DNA of 64,000 nucleotides from an uncultured Fodinibius sp. (GCA_913056455.1 CAJXMJ010000001.1:310001-374000), one strand, 5' to 3'. Numbered from the stretch's first letter, positions 8,414 to 18,279 are shown. Made by a program: numbers and translations. The notes: generated by a model from the letters alone, not told the origin.

Positions 8414-8983
8414 TTAAAACGTGTAGTTAATCGATAAGGTAAGGTCTGTTTCGTTTGCATATGTATCCGGATCAATGCCATTTCCTCCATCATCAGTTGG
8501 GGTCAAATCGCCACCAATCCAAACGGTTGCATTACCACTACTGTCAAGAATTACATCTCCACCATTTGTTAATCCATTGCCTCCACCGTTGGTACCATCA
8601 TGCCCGGTGGTATGCGACATATCTATTGGGTTGAGTGTAAAGTAATCGTTGGTAGTAATATTTAAAGCATTTAACTGTATAGAGGACTGGTCTAAACTTA
8701 CTGTAACAGTTTGAGCACTTGCACCGGATATAAAAACTTTACCGGCATTATAATCTGAGCCTCTTGTTCCACTAACACCGCTATCCGTACTTCCTTGGGG
8801 ATCAATGGTAGCTGTACTAGAAAAAGATGATGAAAAAGTTCCAAAGTCGAGATCTGTTTGTTTTGCGTAAGTTACATTCTGAATAACATCAGCATATGTA
8901 TTTACAACATCCTGCGCATAAGCACTTCCGCTGAACGCCAAGACGAATATTAAAACCGAGAGTAGTGATAATGACCGTTTCAT
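8414..8983 (-). CDS. Probable major pilin-like subunit, DUF4402-like
   Basis: The protein has 189 residues, with a signal peptide ending near AYAQ (residue 24). The mature part starts with an alternating strand (NTYADVIQNVTYAK), then TDLDFGTF, a Ser/Thr/Gly-rich centre with NAGKVFISGASAQTVTVSL, a VWIGGDL strand, and ends TDLTLSINYTF. This is the DUF4402/archaic-pilin-like pattern. It has no cysteine. The gene has its own long upstream region and a strong terminator before the chaperone gene. I therefore infer that it is the most expressed subunit. The alternating N-terminal strand could act in donor-strand exchange; that is an inference from better-studied chaperone-usher pili. Confidence 0.75.
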   Translation of the reverse strand: MKRSLSLLSVLIFVLAFSGSAYAQDVVNTYADVIQNVTYAKQTDLDFGTFSSSFSSTATIDPQGSTDSGVSGTRGSDYNAGKVFISGASAQTVTVSLDQSSIQLNALNITTNDYFTLNPIDMSHTTGHDGTNGGGNGLTNGGDVILDSSGNATVWIGGDLTPTDDGGNGIDPDTYANETDLTLSINYTF

Positions 8984-9425
8984 AATAGTTGTTGTTTTGT
9001 TGCGAGTAATAACCGTTTAGTTTCTTTTATTCACTTAAAACTTAAGGAGTTTCTGAGAGCCTTAAAATTAAGTTCTATTAATTAAGAACCTTTTAATCTG
9101 CATTAATGACCCTTAATATTTTTGTGTTTTGTCTCTTTGTACACCATTGCAGAACACTATTGTTGTAGATGATATCAAGAAATAAATACGTGGTATATAA
9201 GCCATTTTAAGAGCCCTATTTTCTGCTCCTAAAACTAACAGATGGCGGTCGCTTCACAAATTATAAATCATTAATATTACTGTTGTAACAGGGGGGCTGG
9301 AAGGGAATAGTCAATCAGTAGGTGACAATAGGATATGCCGACTACATTCTTTGAATAACTATTAGTTATATATCATTCCGACCGAATGGGAGAAGAGATG
9401 GGATCTGTTATTCCATTATTAATTG
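8984..9425. other. Non-coding region upstream of the probable major pilin
   Basis: These 442 bp contain no plausible gene on either strand. The part nearest the pilin gene is AT-rich, with several TTAA/TTAAG tracts and a weak inverted repeat around 9073-9093 (AAGTTCT / AAGAAC). It is long for this compact genome and probably holds the pilin promoter and control sites. No -10/-35 can be assigned with confidence. Confidence 0.4.
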
Positions 9426-9962
9426 CTAAATATAAATCACACTGAGCACAATTTCGTTGGCATAGGTCCCATCTCGGACATTGCCGACATCCACTGAGCC
9501 ATACATAAAAATATAGATGGAATTCCACGGTCCCGGTTCTGGATTAGGTTCTACCTGGATGCTGTTGACTGTTTCCGGAAGGGGATAGGCGTTTTCGTAG
9601 TTACGCGTGGAATAGGCGTATCGGGAAAACAGTTCCATTGGAATGGTGTCATCAATACCGGGATTCTGGTGGCGAAGCTCAGTGGGTTTATCCAACGTTA
9701 CTAAAAGGTTCTGATTTTCGAGAGCAGTAATACTGAAAATACCCATATTGGGACTGCCCAACTCAATCATGCGTCTACCGCTGTTACTCATGATCGTCCC
9801 AAATTCGAGAGGCTGTTCGGTTCGTGCCGTTATTCTCGAATCGATGTTCAGCTGTAGATCGATAAACTGTGCTTGAGTATTTAAACTGCCAATCAAAAAG
9901 AGAATAACTGTGAGAAGAAATGGTTTGGACAGTACAGATTTTTCACTGTTGAGATTAATCAT
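9426..9962 (-). CDS. Minor pilin-like subunit C, DUF4402-like
   Basis: I place the start at the ATG whose complement is 9960-9962. This gives 178 residues with a proper signal peptide (MINLNSEKSVLSKPFLLTVI..., ending near TQAQ) and an 8-bp overlap with the preceding gene. The longer frame reaching 10022 adds 20 residues that would hide the signal peptide. The mature part begins FIDLQLNIDSRITARTEQPLEFGTI and ends TYANEIVLSVIYI, with MGIFSITALENQNLLVTL in the centre, matching the pilin-like pattern of its neighbours. It is probably a minor or tip subunit. It is the last gene of a three-gene group before the long non-coding region. Confidence 0.68.
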   Translation of the reverse strand: MINLNSEKSVLSKPFLLTVILFLIGSLNTQAQFIDLQLNIDSRITARTEQPLEFGTIMSNSGRRMIELGSPNMGIFSITALENQNLLVTLDKPTELRHQNPGIDDTIPMELFSRYAYSTRNYENAYPLPETVNSIQVEPNPEPGPWNSIYIFMYGSVDVGNVRDGTYANEIVLSVIYI

Positions 9963-10557
9963 AGCTAATGGTAATTGTGACTGTACCAGTATAGGTATCG
10001 GCAGCGGTGCCATTAGGCACAACTATGTCACCGTAGAGGTAAAGATAAAACGTTTCATAAAGCGGATTGGAATAATCCGATTTTGGATCTAAATCGGTGG
10101 CCTTGGTAGGAGGAGTCGGTGGGGGATTCGGGGGTTGGCTTTGGCGCTCCAGTACAGGGACTCGAATATTGAAAGCGTTATTAGCTACATTGATATATTT
10201 AAGGCTCACACTGGCCGGATTCTTTAGGTCTCCCAACTGGTTGCTGTAGGCGGCATTTAGAGTAAAATCAATGGTTTCTCCGGTGTTATTACCGGTTAAG
10301 TCTTCGGCAGACACATCAACATAAATATCCAGGTATTTTACACCGATAATCTCAACAAGCGAATAATTACCCTCATGCACATCAAGGGAGTAGGTACTGC
10401 CGTCAGCAATTATAGGACCTACTTGATTAAAGTCGAGATCCTGTGGCGTATTAATAATTTCAAGGCCATAGTCAGCGTAAGCACTAAAATTTATTTGTCC
10501 ATACCCCGCTGATGGAAGGAGACATAACAGGGATATGTAGAACAAAAAATTCTTCAT
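9955..10557 (-). CDS. Minor pilin-like subunit B, DUF4402-like, with proline-rich insert
   Basis: This 200-residue protein has a signal peptide ending near GYGQ (about residue 20). An initial alternating strand INFSAYADYGLEII is followed by QDLDFNQV, and the C-terminus is TYTGTVTITISYD. These match the pilin-like proteins on either side. Between about 138 and 156 there is a proline-rich stretch (QPPNPPPTPPT) not seen in the others, likely an exposed loop. The gene is 2 bp downstream of subunit A and overlaps subunit C, so the three are co-transcribed. The function beyond fibre subunit or adhesin cannot be told from sequence. Confidence 0.65.
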   Translation of the reverse strand: MKNFLFYISLLCLLPSAGYGQINFSAYADYGLEIINTPQDLDFNQVGPIIADGSTYSLDVHEGNYSLVEIIGVKYLDIYVDVSAEDLTGNNTGETIDFTLNAAYSNQLGDLKNPASVSLKYINVANNAFNIRVPVLERQSQPPNPPPTPPTKATDLDPKSDYSNPLYETFYLYLYGDIVVPNGTAADTYTGTVTITISYD

Positions 10558-10559
10558 GA

Positions 10560-11075
10560 CTATATATACTCAATATCTACGGTGAATTCACCTTGATAAT
10601 TGCCGGGACTGGCCGTTGAAATATCGACGCTGCCTCCGATCCAAAGATAGAAACGGCCATTCTCATTAAATTCAAAATCACGGTTTTCCCGATATAATAT
10701 TTCTGCCGATGATTGATCATCTTCGGTATTACCGGCCACCTCATAATTAAAAATCAGTGTTTCAGATCCCTGAGGATTTGTGAGTTCGCGCTGTTCAAGG
10801 TAACTTATTCGAATTTCGGAATTGGGATTTCCGATAGCGATCATTTTTCCGGCATTTGAACTATTTTGGGGATCAATACTAATCCGATTATTCTCAACTT
10901 CAACTTCTGATAGCTTCATCGAATTTATGGTAATCATCTCGATACTGCTGATTACCCGGGCGGATACATTGATATTCAAATCCGTCCCATTTTGTTGAGC
11001 CAGTAAGGAACCCGCAGGCACAGTGAGTAATGCCACGAATAACAGAGCAAATGTTGAGATATTTATTTTAGTCAT
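10560..11075 (-). CDS. Minor pilin-like subunit A, DUF4402-like
   Basis: The 171-residue protein has a signal peptide ending near LLAQ (residue 26). The mature part starts TDLNINVSARVISSIEMITI, contains SSNAGKMIAIGNPNSEIRISYL, then FYLWIGGSVDIS, and ends SPGNYQGEFTVDIEYI. The combination of an alternating N-terminal strand, AGKM-x-I-G, and a final Y-x-G strand is the DUF4402-like pattern shared with the probable major subunit. It is the first gene of the three-gene minor-subunit group. Its upstream region (11076-11160) sits just after the terminator at 11161, so transcription likely starts there. Confidence 0.7.
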   Translation of the reverse strand: MTKINISTFALLFVALLTVPAGSLLAQQNGTDLNINVSARVISSIEMITINSMKLSEVEVENNRISIDPQNSSNAGKMIAIGNPNSEIRISYLEQRELTNPQGSETLIFNYEVAGNTEDDQSSAEILYRENRDFEFNENGRFYLWIGGSVDISTASPGNYQGEFTVDIEYI

Positions 11076-11433
11076 CTTATGGAGTATAGAGCCTTCTGGA
11101 TCAAGATATTTAAAAAATTGACATAAGCCTAAATGCCCGTTCTCTGTTTAGTGTATATACAAAATAAAAAATGCAGAGGAGAGGTTCCTCTGCATTGGAT
11201 TAGAATCGTTAAATATTATATGAATTTAACCGGGGTTAACTTTTTTTAAGATCGTATGGGTTGCTAAAATACGACTTATCCATTTTAAGTGTTATTCATA
11301 TACCCTCTCTAACGGAATATTAGTCAAACATGATTGTCAATCAAGAATTAAAAACCATGTAATCTATATATCATAGATTTATATGTAAGGGAGGAATACA
11401 GCTTAATAATACAATTGAGAAGGAATTATGAGG
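11076..11433. other. Intergenic region between the T9SS protein and pilin-like genes
   Basis: No gene is visible in these 358 bp. They contain a minus-strand terminator (11161-11195) and AT-rich sequence on both sides. The stretch 11076-11160 is the likely promoter region of the minor pilin group. Confidence 0.5.
11161..11195 (-). terminator. Terminator downstream of the large T9SS protein gene
   Basis: A 10-bp inverted repeat (ATGCAGAGGA / TCCTCTGCAT, 5-bp loop) is followed on the minus strand by TTTTTATTTT. It lies about 240 bp after the stop of the large surface-protein gene and separates it from the pilin group. Confidence 0.75.
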
Positions 11434-14400
11434 TTATTTTATATACGTAATTTTCTTTGAGAACTGCTTACCTTCGGCTCGCATTACAATAATATATACG
11501 CCACTGGCTAATTGATTTGGAGTCCAGTTTATTTGATGATAATCAGCGGGACGTCGTCCATCTAATATAGTTTTTACTTTTCGCCCCAAGATATCATAGA
11601 TGTGAATTTGTACTTCACCTTCAACCGGTGTGTTATACTCAATGGTAGTATTTTCAGAGAATGGGTTTGGATAATTTTGGCCAAGAGAATACTCATTAGG
11701 CACATCCGAGCCGTCAGCACCGGGAGAAATGTGAATTACAAAGCGACTATCATTAGCACTATTTTTACTCTGTGATTTTGCTTTAGTATCTGTTTGCTGA
11801 TTACGCACCAATTTAAAATTCTCTACTGTATTTTCGATAGGTGTTTTTTTCTGGGATTGTGATAAATTAAAAGTATAGAAGGTGTTTTTCCGAAGATTTA
11901 TTTTTTCGTCATTCTCCTTGTCTTCCAGTATGATTGTCCATTCTTCGGGTACATCACCAAACTTTGGCCATGATAGTGTATATTCATCATTTATTGGTTG
12001 GCCATCTACAAATCCACCTACGTATAATGGAATAGAAATTTCTTTCCCGAATGATCGTGCTAGATTATTGATGGAGAGTTCGGTTCCGTCATCAAAGGTA
12101 GTGTAGAGCTCCAAGTACGTGTTGGTTTCGAAAGGTAATAGGCGATAAGCATCACGGCGATCTTTGGCATTACTACCGTCGGGTGTAAGTGTTAAGTATG
12201 TTTCAGTTTTAAGAGTATCTGTCTCGAGTTTGAAGCCGATCGATGCTGGCTCTTTATGTGATTTGCCATAATAAATCCCACCGGTAGTTTTTGAGGATTT
12301 ATTAACTGACAAGGTGGGGGTACCGTTACCGTTTGCTTTAACCCAAAAAGCCTGGAATGGCTTGATAAGACCATCACCTAATGAACCATCGATACCGTTC
12401 CAGTCTTTGTAGCTGTTTGTGGATGGATCCCAGACATAAATAACATTATCTATGTTTTCTTTAGTCCAGTTACCGTCATCCCAATCTATTGTGGCGGCAA
12501 AAGGATTACCTACCATATTAAAACCTGTGTCTGCATCGGCAGTGTACGTAACAGGGAACGTAAAAGAGGTCCCATTGCCGTCATTTTCGGCTCCCTGTAT
12601 TGACAGTGTATCTGGGAGAGGTTGATTGTACCTATCATCAACACTTATATCGCCAAAAAAGTAAACAAATAACCCACGTCCTGGAGTTAATGAATTTGTA
12701 GCGTTATCAGGGGCACGCCATCTCTGGTTATCAGTACCAGGGAATGACTCGTCGTAATATAAGACATTGGGTTGGAGGCTGTCTCCATTACTGTCTGTGA
12801 TGCCAAGTTGGGAATTTTCATATCCCTGTGTAATTGTACCATCTAAAAACTCTTGATAGGTAGATGTGAGTGGTGGAGCAATCATGCGCCAACCTTGGCT
12901 ACCGCCTATGATACGTCTCATTCTAAGATTAGAAAGGTTGCCAACTTTCGTATTAGCTACCAGTTCGTTGTCAGAACCAATGGTCATGAATCCCTGATCT
13001 AGATCCAATGTATCATTAACTATTACATTATTATTGAAAATGACATTTTGTGGGTTGTTTACAATAAGTTTGGTTGCGTCTATAGGACCGTTGACCGTCT
13101 GTTCAGTTTGGCCATTGAATTCAACAGAAGTATTATTCAATGACATATTATCTGACTTGTTAATATTCCCACCAAACTTAAATGTTGATCCATTTCCAAT
13201 AAGCTGTCCATTTAAAGTGATGTCACCAAATGAGAAGAATTCAGATCCCGTTTCCATTGTTAGAGACTGATCCGCATCAATGGTCGTAGTTTTTGCATCT
13301 ATATGGCCTGATGAGGTAATATTATTTTGGATATTAAGTGTTTCTGACGTTAGATAGCCTGGAATCTGTTGGACATCTGTTCCATTGAGTGTTACGGTAG
13401 AAGAACCTGCGTTAAAGTTTGCAATGGTAATATCTCCTGCTACATTTATGAACCCCTCATCTATAATGATTGCACCGTCTCCCGATATATTATTATTAAT
13501 AGTTAAGGTGTTACCAGGATCTACATTTAGAGTTGCATTATTTTCAATTTGTAAGAAATCGATCGTATCATCATTGTTTAGGATTGGGAATTGACTTCCA
13601 TCCGATGGATTCGACGGAATAATTACCACTTGTCCTGTTGTAGGTGGATTACCTTGAGACCAATTGTCACCGCTACTCCAATCCGAGCGATTACCTCCAC
13701 CTCCAGGACCACTGCCACCACTACTTGTCCACGTATTGAAGTTGGTGATTGTGATTTCTGCATCATCTGATATTACGTTATTGTCTACCGTTCCAGTAAT
13801 GATAGCAGGATTTTCGATAGAGTTACCGGCCGTCAAAGTTGCAGTATAGGTTCCATTGTTCTGGTCAGTTACAGAAGATAAACTTGAGCTGGCACCGTTA
13901 TCGGATAATGTAACTGTATTGCCACCCGTCGTCAGATTATTACCAAATTCATCTTTAAGCTGAACGGTGATTGTGGTATTGTCATTGGTACCTAGTTGAA
14001 GAAAGGCAGTGCTTGGTGTAATCGTTGAAGTATTTGTGTTTGCAGGCCCGGGACTGACGTTAAAAGAATTACTCGTTCCTGTTTCGCTGGATGCTTTTTT
14101 TCTTGCTGTAATCGTAGTAGTACCAGTACTCTTTAATGTTACAGGGTGTGATGATAAAACGCCGTTGATAAAGGTTGATGTCTCGGTTTGTGTTCCATCG
14201 GTAAAGCTACCCGATGTACTTAGGATTGCAGCATTTCCTGTACCATCAAAGGTTTGAATAGTATTGTTATTTATATCTTTGGCAGTAATTTTTACATAAA
14301 ATGTAGTCCCAGCCTCTTGGTCTGATATTGTGCCGTTGTTGGTTCCGCTATCTTCAATTCGAAAGGTTGAAAGAGGGCCGGCAACAAACTGAACTGTCGG

Positions 14401-16524
14401 ATTTCCACTGGTAATATCTTGTCCATTAAGGGTACTACCAATGACTGCTGATCCTGTATTTACAGGTGCAGTTAAGGTATCGGAATAAGTTCCGTCACGA
14501 TTGTCAGTAAGACCAGTTAGTGTTCCAGAACCAGATATGCTTGTTGTAACAGTGTCGCCTCCTGAACTAAGTTCGTTACCGTATTGATCTTCTAAGATTA
14601 TTTCTACGATTGATTGGCTTGTCCCATTAGCAATGAGCGTATCTTCTGAGACAGTAATCCGACTGCTATCAGCATTGGCCACATTAGGATTTACTTGAAA
14701 AGCTTTGCTTACACCAACTATAGTACTATCGGGATTTGTTGCCGATAAGGTGATACTGCCTGCTGTTGAAAGATTTATATTATGTGAACTTAATACGCCA
14801 TTTGAAAAGTTTGCGGTGCTGTCTCCACCCGCAAGCAAATTACCGCTGGAGCGAATAAATACATTATCTTCATAAAGATTGAGATCGTCACTACCGTCAA
14901 GGACTTTTCCTCTACCATCTACTGCCACAATTTTGATATCAAAGGCCTTACCAGCTGTTTTTGGATCGATCTGAGTACTGTCAGAATCAAAAAACTTGAA
15001 ATCAGCTAAAACCCCAGGCTGTAAAATTTTGAAGGTTTCACTGGGGTTTGATGGACTTAGGTCATTACTATTAGCAGTCAAGGTATAAGAAGTCCCTAAG
15101 GTATCGATAGATAAGTTTGAGAAAGTGGCAAGACCCGTTGAATCAGATGAAGATATACTGCCAGAAAGGTTAGCTGTAGATGAATTAATAGAAAGTTCTA
15201 TATTGGTACCTTGAGATGAAACATTATTTCCAAAAGCGTCAATTATTTGTACAGAAGGAGGAGGGGATATGGTTACATTAGGTGAACTATTGGACGGTTG
15301 TTGTACAAATGTTAATGTGGCAGCAGGACCGGGATTAATGGTGATATTATTTGACGTTACCGAAGGGAGGTCCGAAGTTGAAAAAGTGAGATTAATGGTG
15401 TTCGCAATATTGTGCGACAAATCAGTAAAAGAAACTACACCATTATTGGCTCTGATATCAACATCACCTTGTAAGGTTCCGGTTCCCTTGTTTCGGGTAG
15501 CAGTTATAGTTGTAATATTATCATTAGTTGCTAAGTTCCCGTAGGAATCTCGTATTTCTAACTCAGGCTGGGTGCTAAAAGCTTGCCCTGCCGTGGCTGA
15601 TGGGGAAGGTTGTGTTGTAAGGACGATTTCTGCCGGTTTAGCAGGGACCACGGTTTGAGTTTCAGAATTGACAGATGTCAAGCCCGCTTCCGTAGCCTTT
15701 ATTTCGGTAGAGCCAACTTTTTCGGCATTAAATTCTGCGCTTTTTGCATCCCCGGATATAGAAAGATCTGTATTTACAACACCGCCGCTTTTGTTGGTGA
15801 GTGACCAAGTGTCGGCAGAGATATTTTGCTTAAAGTTACCAAACTGATCTCTTGAAATTGCATAAGCTGTAACACTATTACCTGCTGTAATGTTTTGAGC
15901 TGGGAGAATCTGGCCTGTACCGTCCGCTTTAGTTTCCACTCTAACCTGTGTGGTAGCCCCCGCCTTAGTACTTATATCTCCATAGTTAGTGCCACCACTT
16001 GGCAAACCATTTCCACTATTAGTAATTTTTCCAGTTCGGAGAGGACTTCCCTGAGTTGGTCGGAGGCGAAAATTTTCAAATATGGCCTTTCCAGGTCTTT
16101 GTGGTCCGTTATTACTGGTTTTAGTTACATCGAATACCAGTATTTTATTTGAACTTTGATCTTGCTGATATGAGATTTCCAATTGTGTCTTGGGGTTAGA
16201 ACCAAAACCATCAGCAGTGGTAATTGTGACGCTGGGTATTGTCCCCGCGTTTCCATTAAAATCCCATTCAAAACCCTGTGGTACTTCAAACTTAATAGTT
16301 CCTATTGAGATTTGTCCCGCCGCGGTTTCATTCGCTTCAGGCCCGCTTAAATTTGTCCATGATCCATTATTAGCGTTATCAGCGGAAATATTGACACCTC
16401 CGGTAGCTTTTGTTATCTGTTGGGCAAAAGCTGCCGAAGAACTTATGCAGAGCAGTACCAGTACTAATAAAAACCGATATGGTTTTAGTACTTTAAATGA
16501 TAGTATATTTATTTTGTTACTCAA
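11434..16524 (-). CDS. Large secreted Ig-repeat surface protein with T9SS type A sorting domain
   Basis: The protein has 1696 residues and a TTG start. The signal peptide ends near AFAQ (residue 35). A first beta domain (about 36-190) is followed by roughly seven filamin/invasin-like Ig repeats (about 195-930) marked by recurring SRDQFGN, IIDAFGNN, LEDQYGNEL and LKDEFGNNL elements. Then come a Gly-rich linker (about 935-950), a beta-helix-like region (about 960-1170), further beta domains, and the type IX secretion C-terminal sorting domain (1613-1696, with QNYPNPF, IYDILGR and GVYIIVM). T9SS cargo is moved across the outer membrane and fixed to the surface or released. It is likely an adhesin. 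It lies directly upstream of the fibre locus on the same strand but behind a terminator, so a functional link is inferred from position only. Confidence 0.85.
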   Translation of the reverse strand: MSNKINILSFKVLKPYRFLLVLVLLCISSSAAFAQQITKATGGVNISADNANNGSWTNLSGPEANETAAGQISIGTIKFEVPQGFEWDFNGNAGTIPSVTITTADGFGSNPKTQLEISYQQDQSSNKILVFDVTKTSNNGPQRPGKAIFENFRLRPTQGSPLRTGKITNSGNGLPSGGTNYGDISTKAGATTQVRVETKADGTGQILPAQNITAGNSVTAYAISRDQFGNFKQNISADTWSLTNKSGGVVNTDLSISGDAKSAEFNAEKVGSTEIKATEAGLTSVNSETQTVVPAKPAEIVLTTQPSPSATAGQAFSTQPELEIRDSYGNLATNDNITTITATRNKGTGTLQGDVDIRANNGVVSFTDLSHNIANTINLTFSTSDLPSVTSNNITINPGPAATLTFVQQPSNSSPNVTISPPPSVQIIDAFGNNVSSQGTNIELSINSSTANLSGSISSSDSTGLATFSNLSIDTLGTSYTLTANSNDLSPSNPSETFKILQPGVLADFKFFDSDSTQIDPKTAGKAFDIKIVAVDGRGKVLDGSDDLNLYEDNVFIRSSGNLLAGGDSTANFSNGVLSSHNINLSTAGSITLSATNPDSTIVGVSKAFQVNPNVANADSSRITVSEDTLIANGTSQSIVEIILEDQYGNELSSGGDTVTTSISGSGTLTGLTDNRDGTYSDTLTAPVNTGSAVIGSTLNGQDITSGNPTVQFVAGPLSTFRIEDSGTNNGTISDQEAGTTFYVKITAKDINNNTIQTFDGTGNAAILSTSGSFTDGTQTETSTFINGVLSSHPVTLKSTGTTTITARKKASSETGTSNSFNVSPGPANTNTSTITPSTAFLQLGTNDNTTITVQLKDEFGNNLTTGGNTVTLSDNGASSSLSSVTDQNNGTYTATLTAGNSIENPAIITGTVDNNVISDDAEITITNFNTWTSSGGSGPGGGGNRSDWSSGDNWSQGNPPTTGQVVIIPSNPSDGSQFPILNNDDTIDFLQIENNATLNVDPGNTLTINNNISGDGAIIIDEGFINVAGDITIANFNAGSSTVTLNGTDVQQIPGYLTSETLNIQNNITSSGHIDAKTTTIDADQSLTMETGSEFFSFGDITLNGQLIGNGSTFKFGGNINKSDNMSLNNTSVEFNGQTEQTVNGPIDATKLIVNNPQNVIFNNNVIVNDTLDLDQGFMTIGSDNELVANTKVGNLSNLRMRRIIGGSQGWRMIAPPLTSTYQEFLDGTITQGYENSQLGITDSNGDSLQPNVLYYDESFPGTDNQRWRAPDNATNSLTPGRGLFVYFFGDISVDDRYNQPLPDTLSIQGAENDGNGTSFTFPVTYTADADTGFNMVGNPFAATIDWDDGNWTKENIDNVIYVWDPSTNSYKDWNGIDGSLGDGLIKPFQAFWVKANGNGTPTLSVNKSSKTTGGIYYGKSHKEPASIGFKLETDTLKTETYLTLTPDGSNAKDRRDAYRLLPFETNTYLELYTTFDDGTELSINNLARSFGKEISIPLYVGGFVDGQPINDEYTLSWPKFGDVPEEWTIILEDKENDEKINLRKNTFYTFNLSQSQKKTPIENTVENFKLVRNQQTDTKAKSQSKNSANDSRFVIHISPGADGSDVPNEYSLGQNYPNPFSENTTIEYNTPVEGEVQIHIYDILGRKVKTILDGRRPADYHQINWTPNQLASGVYIIVMRAEGKQFSKKITYIK

Positions 16525-16702
16525 GCCGCCGTATTGATAGATATTATTGCCTATTTCTAATAACTGATCTTAAAATAGAAAGTATGGTAACAAAGATTGA
16601 ATTAAAAAGCTTTAAACATCATACAAAAGGGGCTATATTAGATTCCATATGGCATTCTATAATTATAATTTACTAATCTGTATTTAAATAGAAAGCTCAT
16701 TC

Positions 16703-17410
16703 ATGAAAGGAATTATTTTAGCGGGTGGAACAGGATCACGATTATATCCCTTAACGAAAGTAACAAATAAGCACTTGTTGCCGGTAGGTGATAAGCCGAT
16801 GATTTATTATCCCATTGAAAAATTGACGGGAGCAGGTATTGAAGAAATTTTGATCGTAACCGGTACCGAGCATATGGGTGATGTGGTCAACTTGCTTGGA
16901 TCGGGGAAAGATTTTGGTTGCCGCTTTACGTATAAGGTGCAGGATGAGGCCGGCGGAATTGCCCAGGCATTGGGGCTGGCAGAGAATTTTGTAGGAGATG
17001 ATTCTATGACGGTGATTCTGGGCGATAATATTTTTGAGACTTCGCTAAGCAAAGCGATAAATTCCTATCCCGGTAACGGTGCACAGATTTTACTCAAAGA
17101 AGTAGATGATCCTGAGCGCTTTGGTGTCGCAGAGGTAGAGGGCGAAAAAATAGTGGGGATTGAAGAAAAACCGGATCAGCCTAAAAGTGATTTGGCGGTA
17201 ACCGGTGTTTACATGTATGATGCCCGGGTGTTTGATTTTATTCGAGATCTGGAGCCATCAGATCGTGGGGAGCTTGAGATTACAGATGTTAATAATCACT
17301 ACATCAAGGAAGATGCGATGAGGTTCTCGGTGATGGAAGGATGGTGGACCGACGCGGGAACGCCCTCATCATACAAACGAGCGAATAATTTGGTTGGTTC
17401 TATATCATAA
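16703..17410 (+). CDS. rmlA: Glucose-1-phosphate thymidylyltransferase, short form
   Basis: The protein has 235 residues. The N-terminus KGIILAGGTGSRLYPLT with KHLLPVGDKPMI is the nucleotide-binding signature of sugar-phosphate nucleotidyltransferases; LGDNIF holds the metal-binding aspartate and EEKP the substrate loop. It makes dTDP-glucose from glucose-1-phosphate and dTTP, the first step to dTDP-rhamnose. It is shorter than enterobacterial RmlA (about 290) because the C-terminal allosteric helices are missing, a variant common in archaea and many Bacteroidota. Its stop overlaps the rmlD start (TAATG), so they are translationally coupled. The three other rml genes follow. Confidence 0.9.
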   Translation: MKGIILAGGTGSRLYPLTKVTNKHLLPVGDKPMIYYPIEKLTGAGIEEILIVTGTEHMGDVVNLLGSGKDFGCRFTYKVQDEAGGIAQALGLAENFVGDDSMTVILGDNIFETSLSKAINSYPGNGAQILLKEVDDPERFGVAEVEGEKIVGIEEKPDQPKSDLAVTGVYMYDARVFDFIRDLEPSDRGELEITDVNNHYIKEDAMRFSVMEGWWTDAGTPSSYKRANNLVGSIS

Positions 17411-18279
17411 TGAAAGTATTACTTCTTGGGGCATCAGGACAATTAGGCAGGGAGTGGCAACGGGTAATCAACGAGGAATATTCAGATGAGATAGCGTTAC
17501 TGCCTTATTCCTCAAGTGATCTGGATATTACTCATTACCAAGAGGTTTCTGATGAGTTTCGTAATCAAAAACCAGAAGTAGTGATCAATTGTGCTGCCTA
17601 TACCAATGTAGATGGAGCCGAAGATCAAAAAAAGCTGGCTCGAAAAGTTAATATGGAAGCGCCGTTGTACCTTGCAGAATTGAGTCAGCAGCTGGATTTT
17701 AAATTAGTGCATTATTCAACAGATTATGTTTTTCCCGGTACAAAGCTTGATAAGAGAGAATTTCCGAATGGATATCTTGAAGATCATCCGGTAGATCCAG
17801 TTAATTGGTATGGCAAGACAAAATGGGAGGGAGAACAGGCTATACGCCAAACGACTGAAAATCATCTTATTATTCGGGTATCGTGGCTGTGCGGGCAGTT
17901 CAGCTCCAACTTTGTAAAGACAATGCTGCAGCTTGGACAGGAGCGAGATGAGTTGCAGGTTGTTGATGATCAGTGGGGGAGTCCTACTTATGCTGAAAAC
18001 GTTGTGAACAACTGTCTAAATTTGCTTGGGAAGGATATTGCTGGAACCTATCATATTACGTCTAAAGGATTGATCAGCTGGTACGATTTTGCCAAGGCTA
18101 TATTTAAGATGAATGGGATAGATGTTTCCTTGGAGGCTGTTGACTCAGATGCTTTTTCTACCAAGGCAAACCGTCCGTATTTTTCAAAGTTGAGTACCCA
18201 AAGGATTGAAAGCCTGGATGGAAGTGAAATTATTGAGTGGAAAAAAGGACTAAAGAATTTGATGGATCATCTACCGTAA
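17410..18279 (+). CDS. rmlD: dTDP-4-dehydrorhamnose reductase
   Basis: The 289-residue protein is an extended short-chain dehydrogenase. It has the NAD(P) motif GASGQLGREW at residues 8-17, NCAAYTNVDGAE typical of RmlD, the STDYVF strand, and the catalytic YGKTK. It performs the last step, reducing dTDP-4-dehydrorhamnose to dTDP-L-rhamnose. It overlaps rmlA by one base and is followed after 60 bp by rmlC. Confidence 0.93.
   Translation: MKVLLLGASGQLGREWQRVINEEYSDEIALLPYSSSDLDITHYQEVSDEFRNQKPEVVINCAAYTNVDGAEDQKKLARKVNMEAPLYLAELSQQLDFKLVHYSTDYVFPGTKLDKREFPNGYLEDHPVDPVNWYGKTKWEGEQAIRQTTENHLIIRVSWLCGQFSSNFVKTMLQLGQERDELQVVDDQWGSPTYAENVVNNCLNLLGKDIAGTYHITSKGLISWYDFAKAIFKMNGIDVSLEAVDSDAFSTKANRPYFSKLSTQRIESLDGSEIIEWKKGLKNLMDHLP

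Noticed and set aside
9963-10022. Longer N-terminus for minor pilin-like subunit C
   Set aside because: The extra 20 residues overlap the preceding gene deeply and would bury the signal peptide; the ATG at 9962 gives a standard secretion signal.
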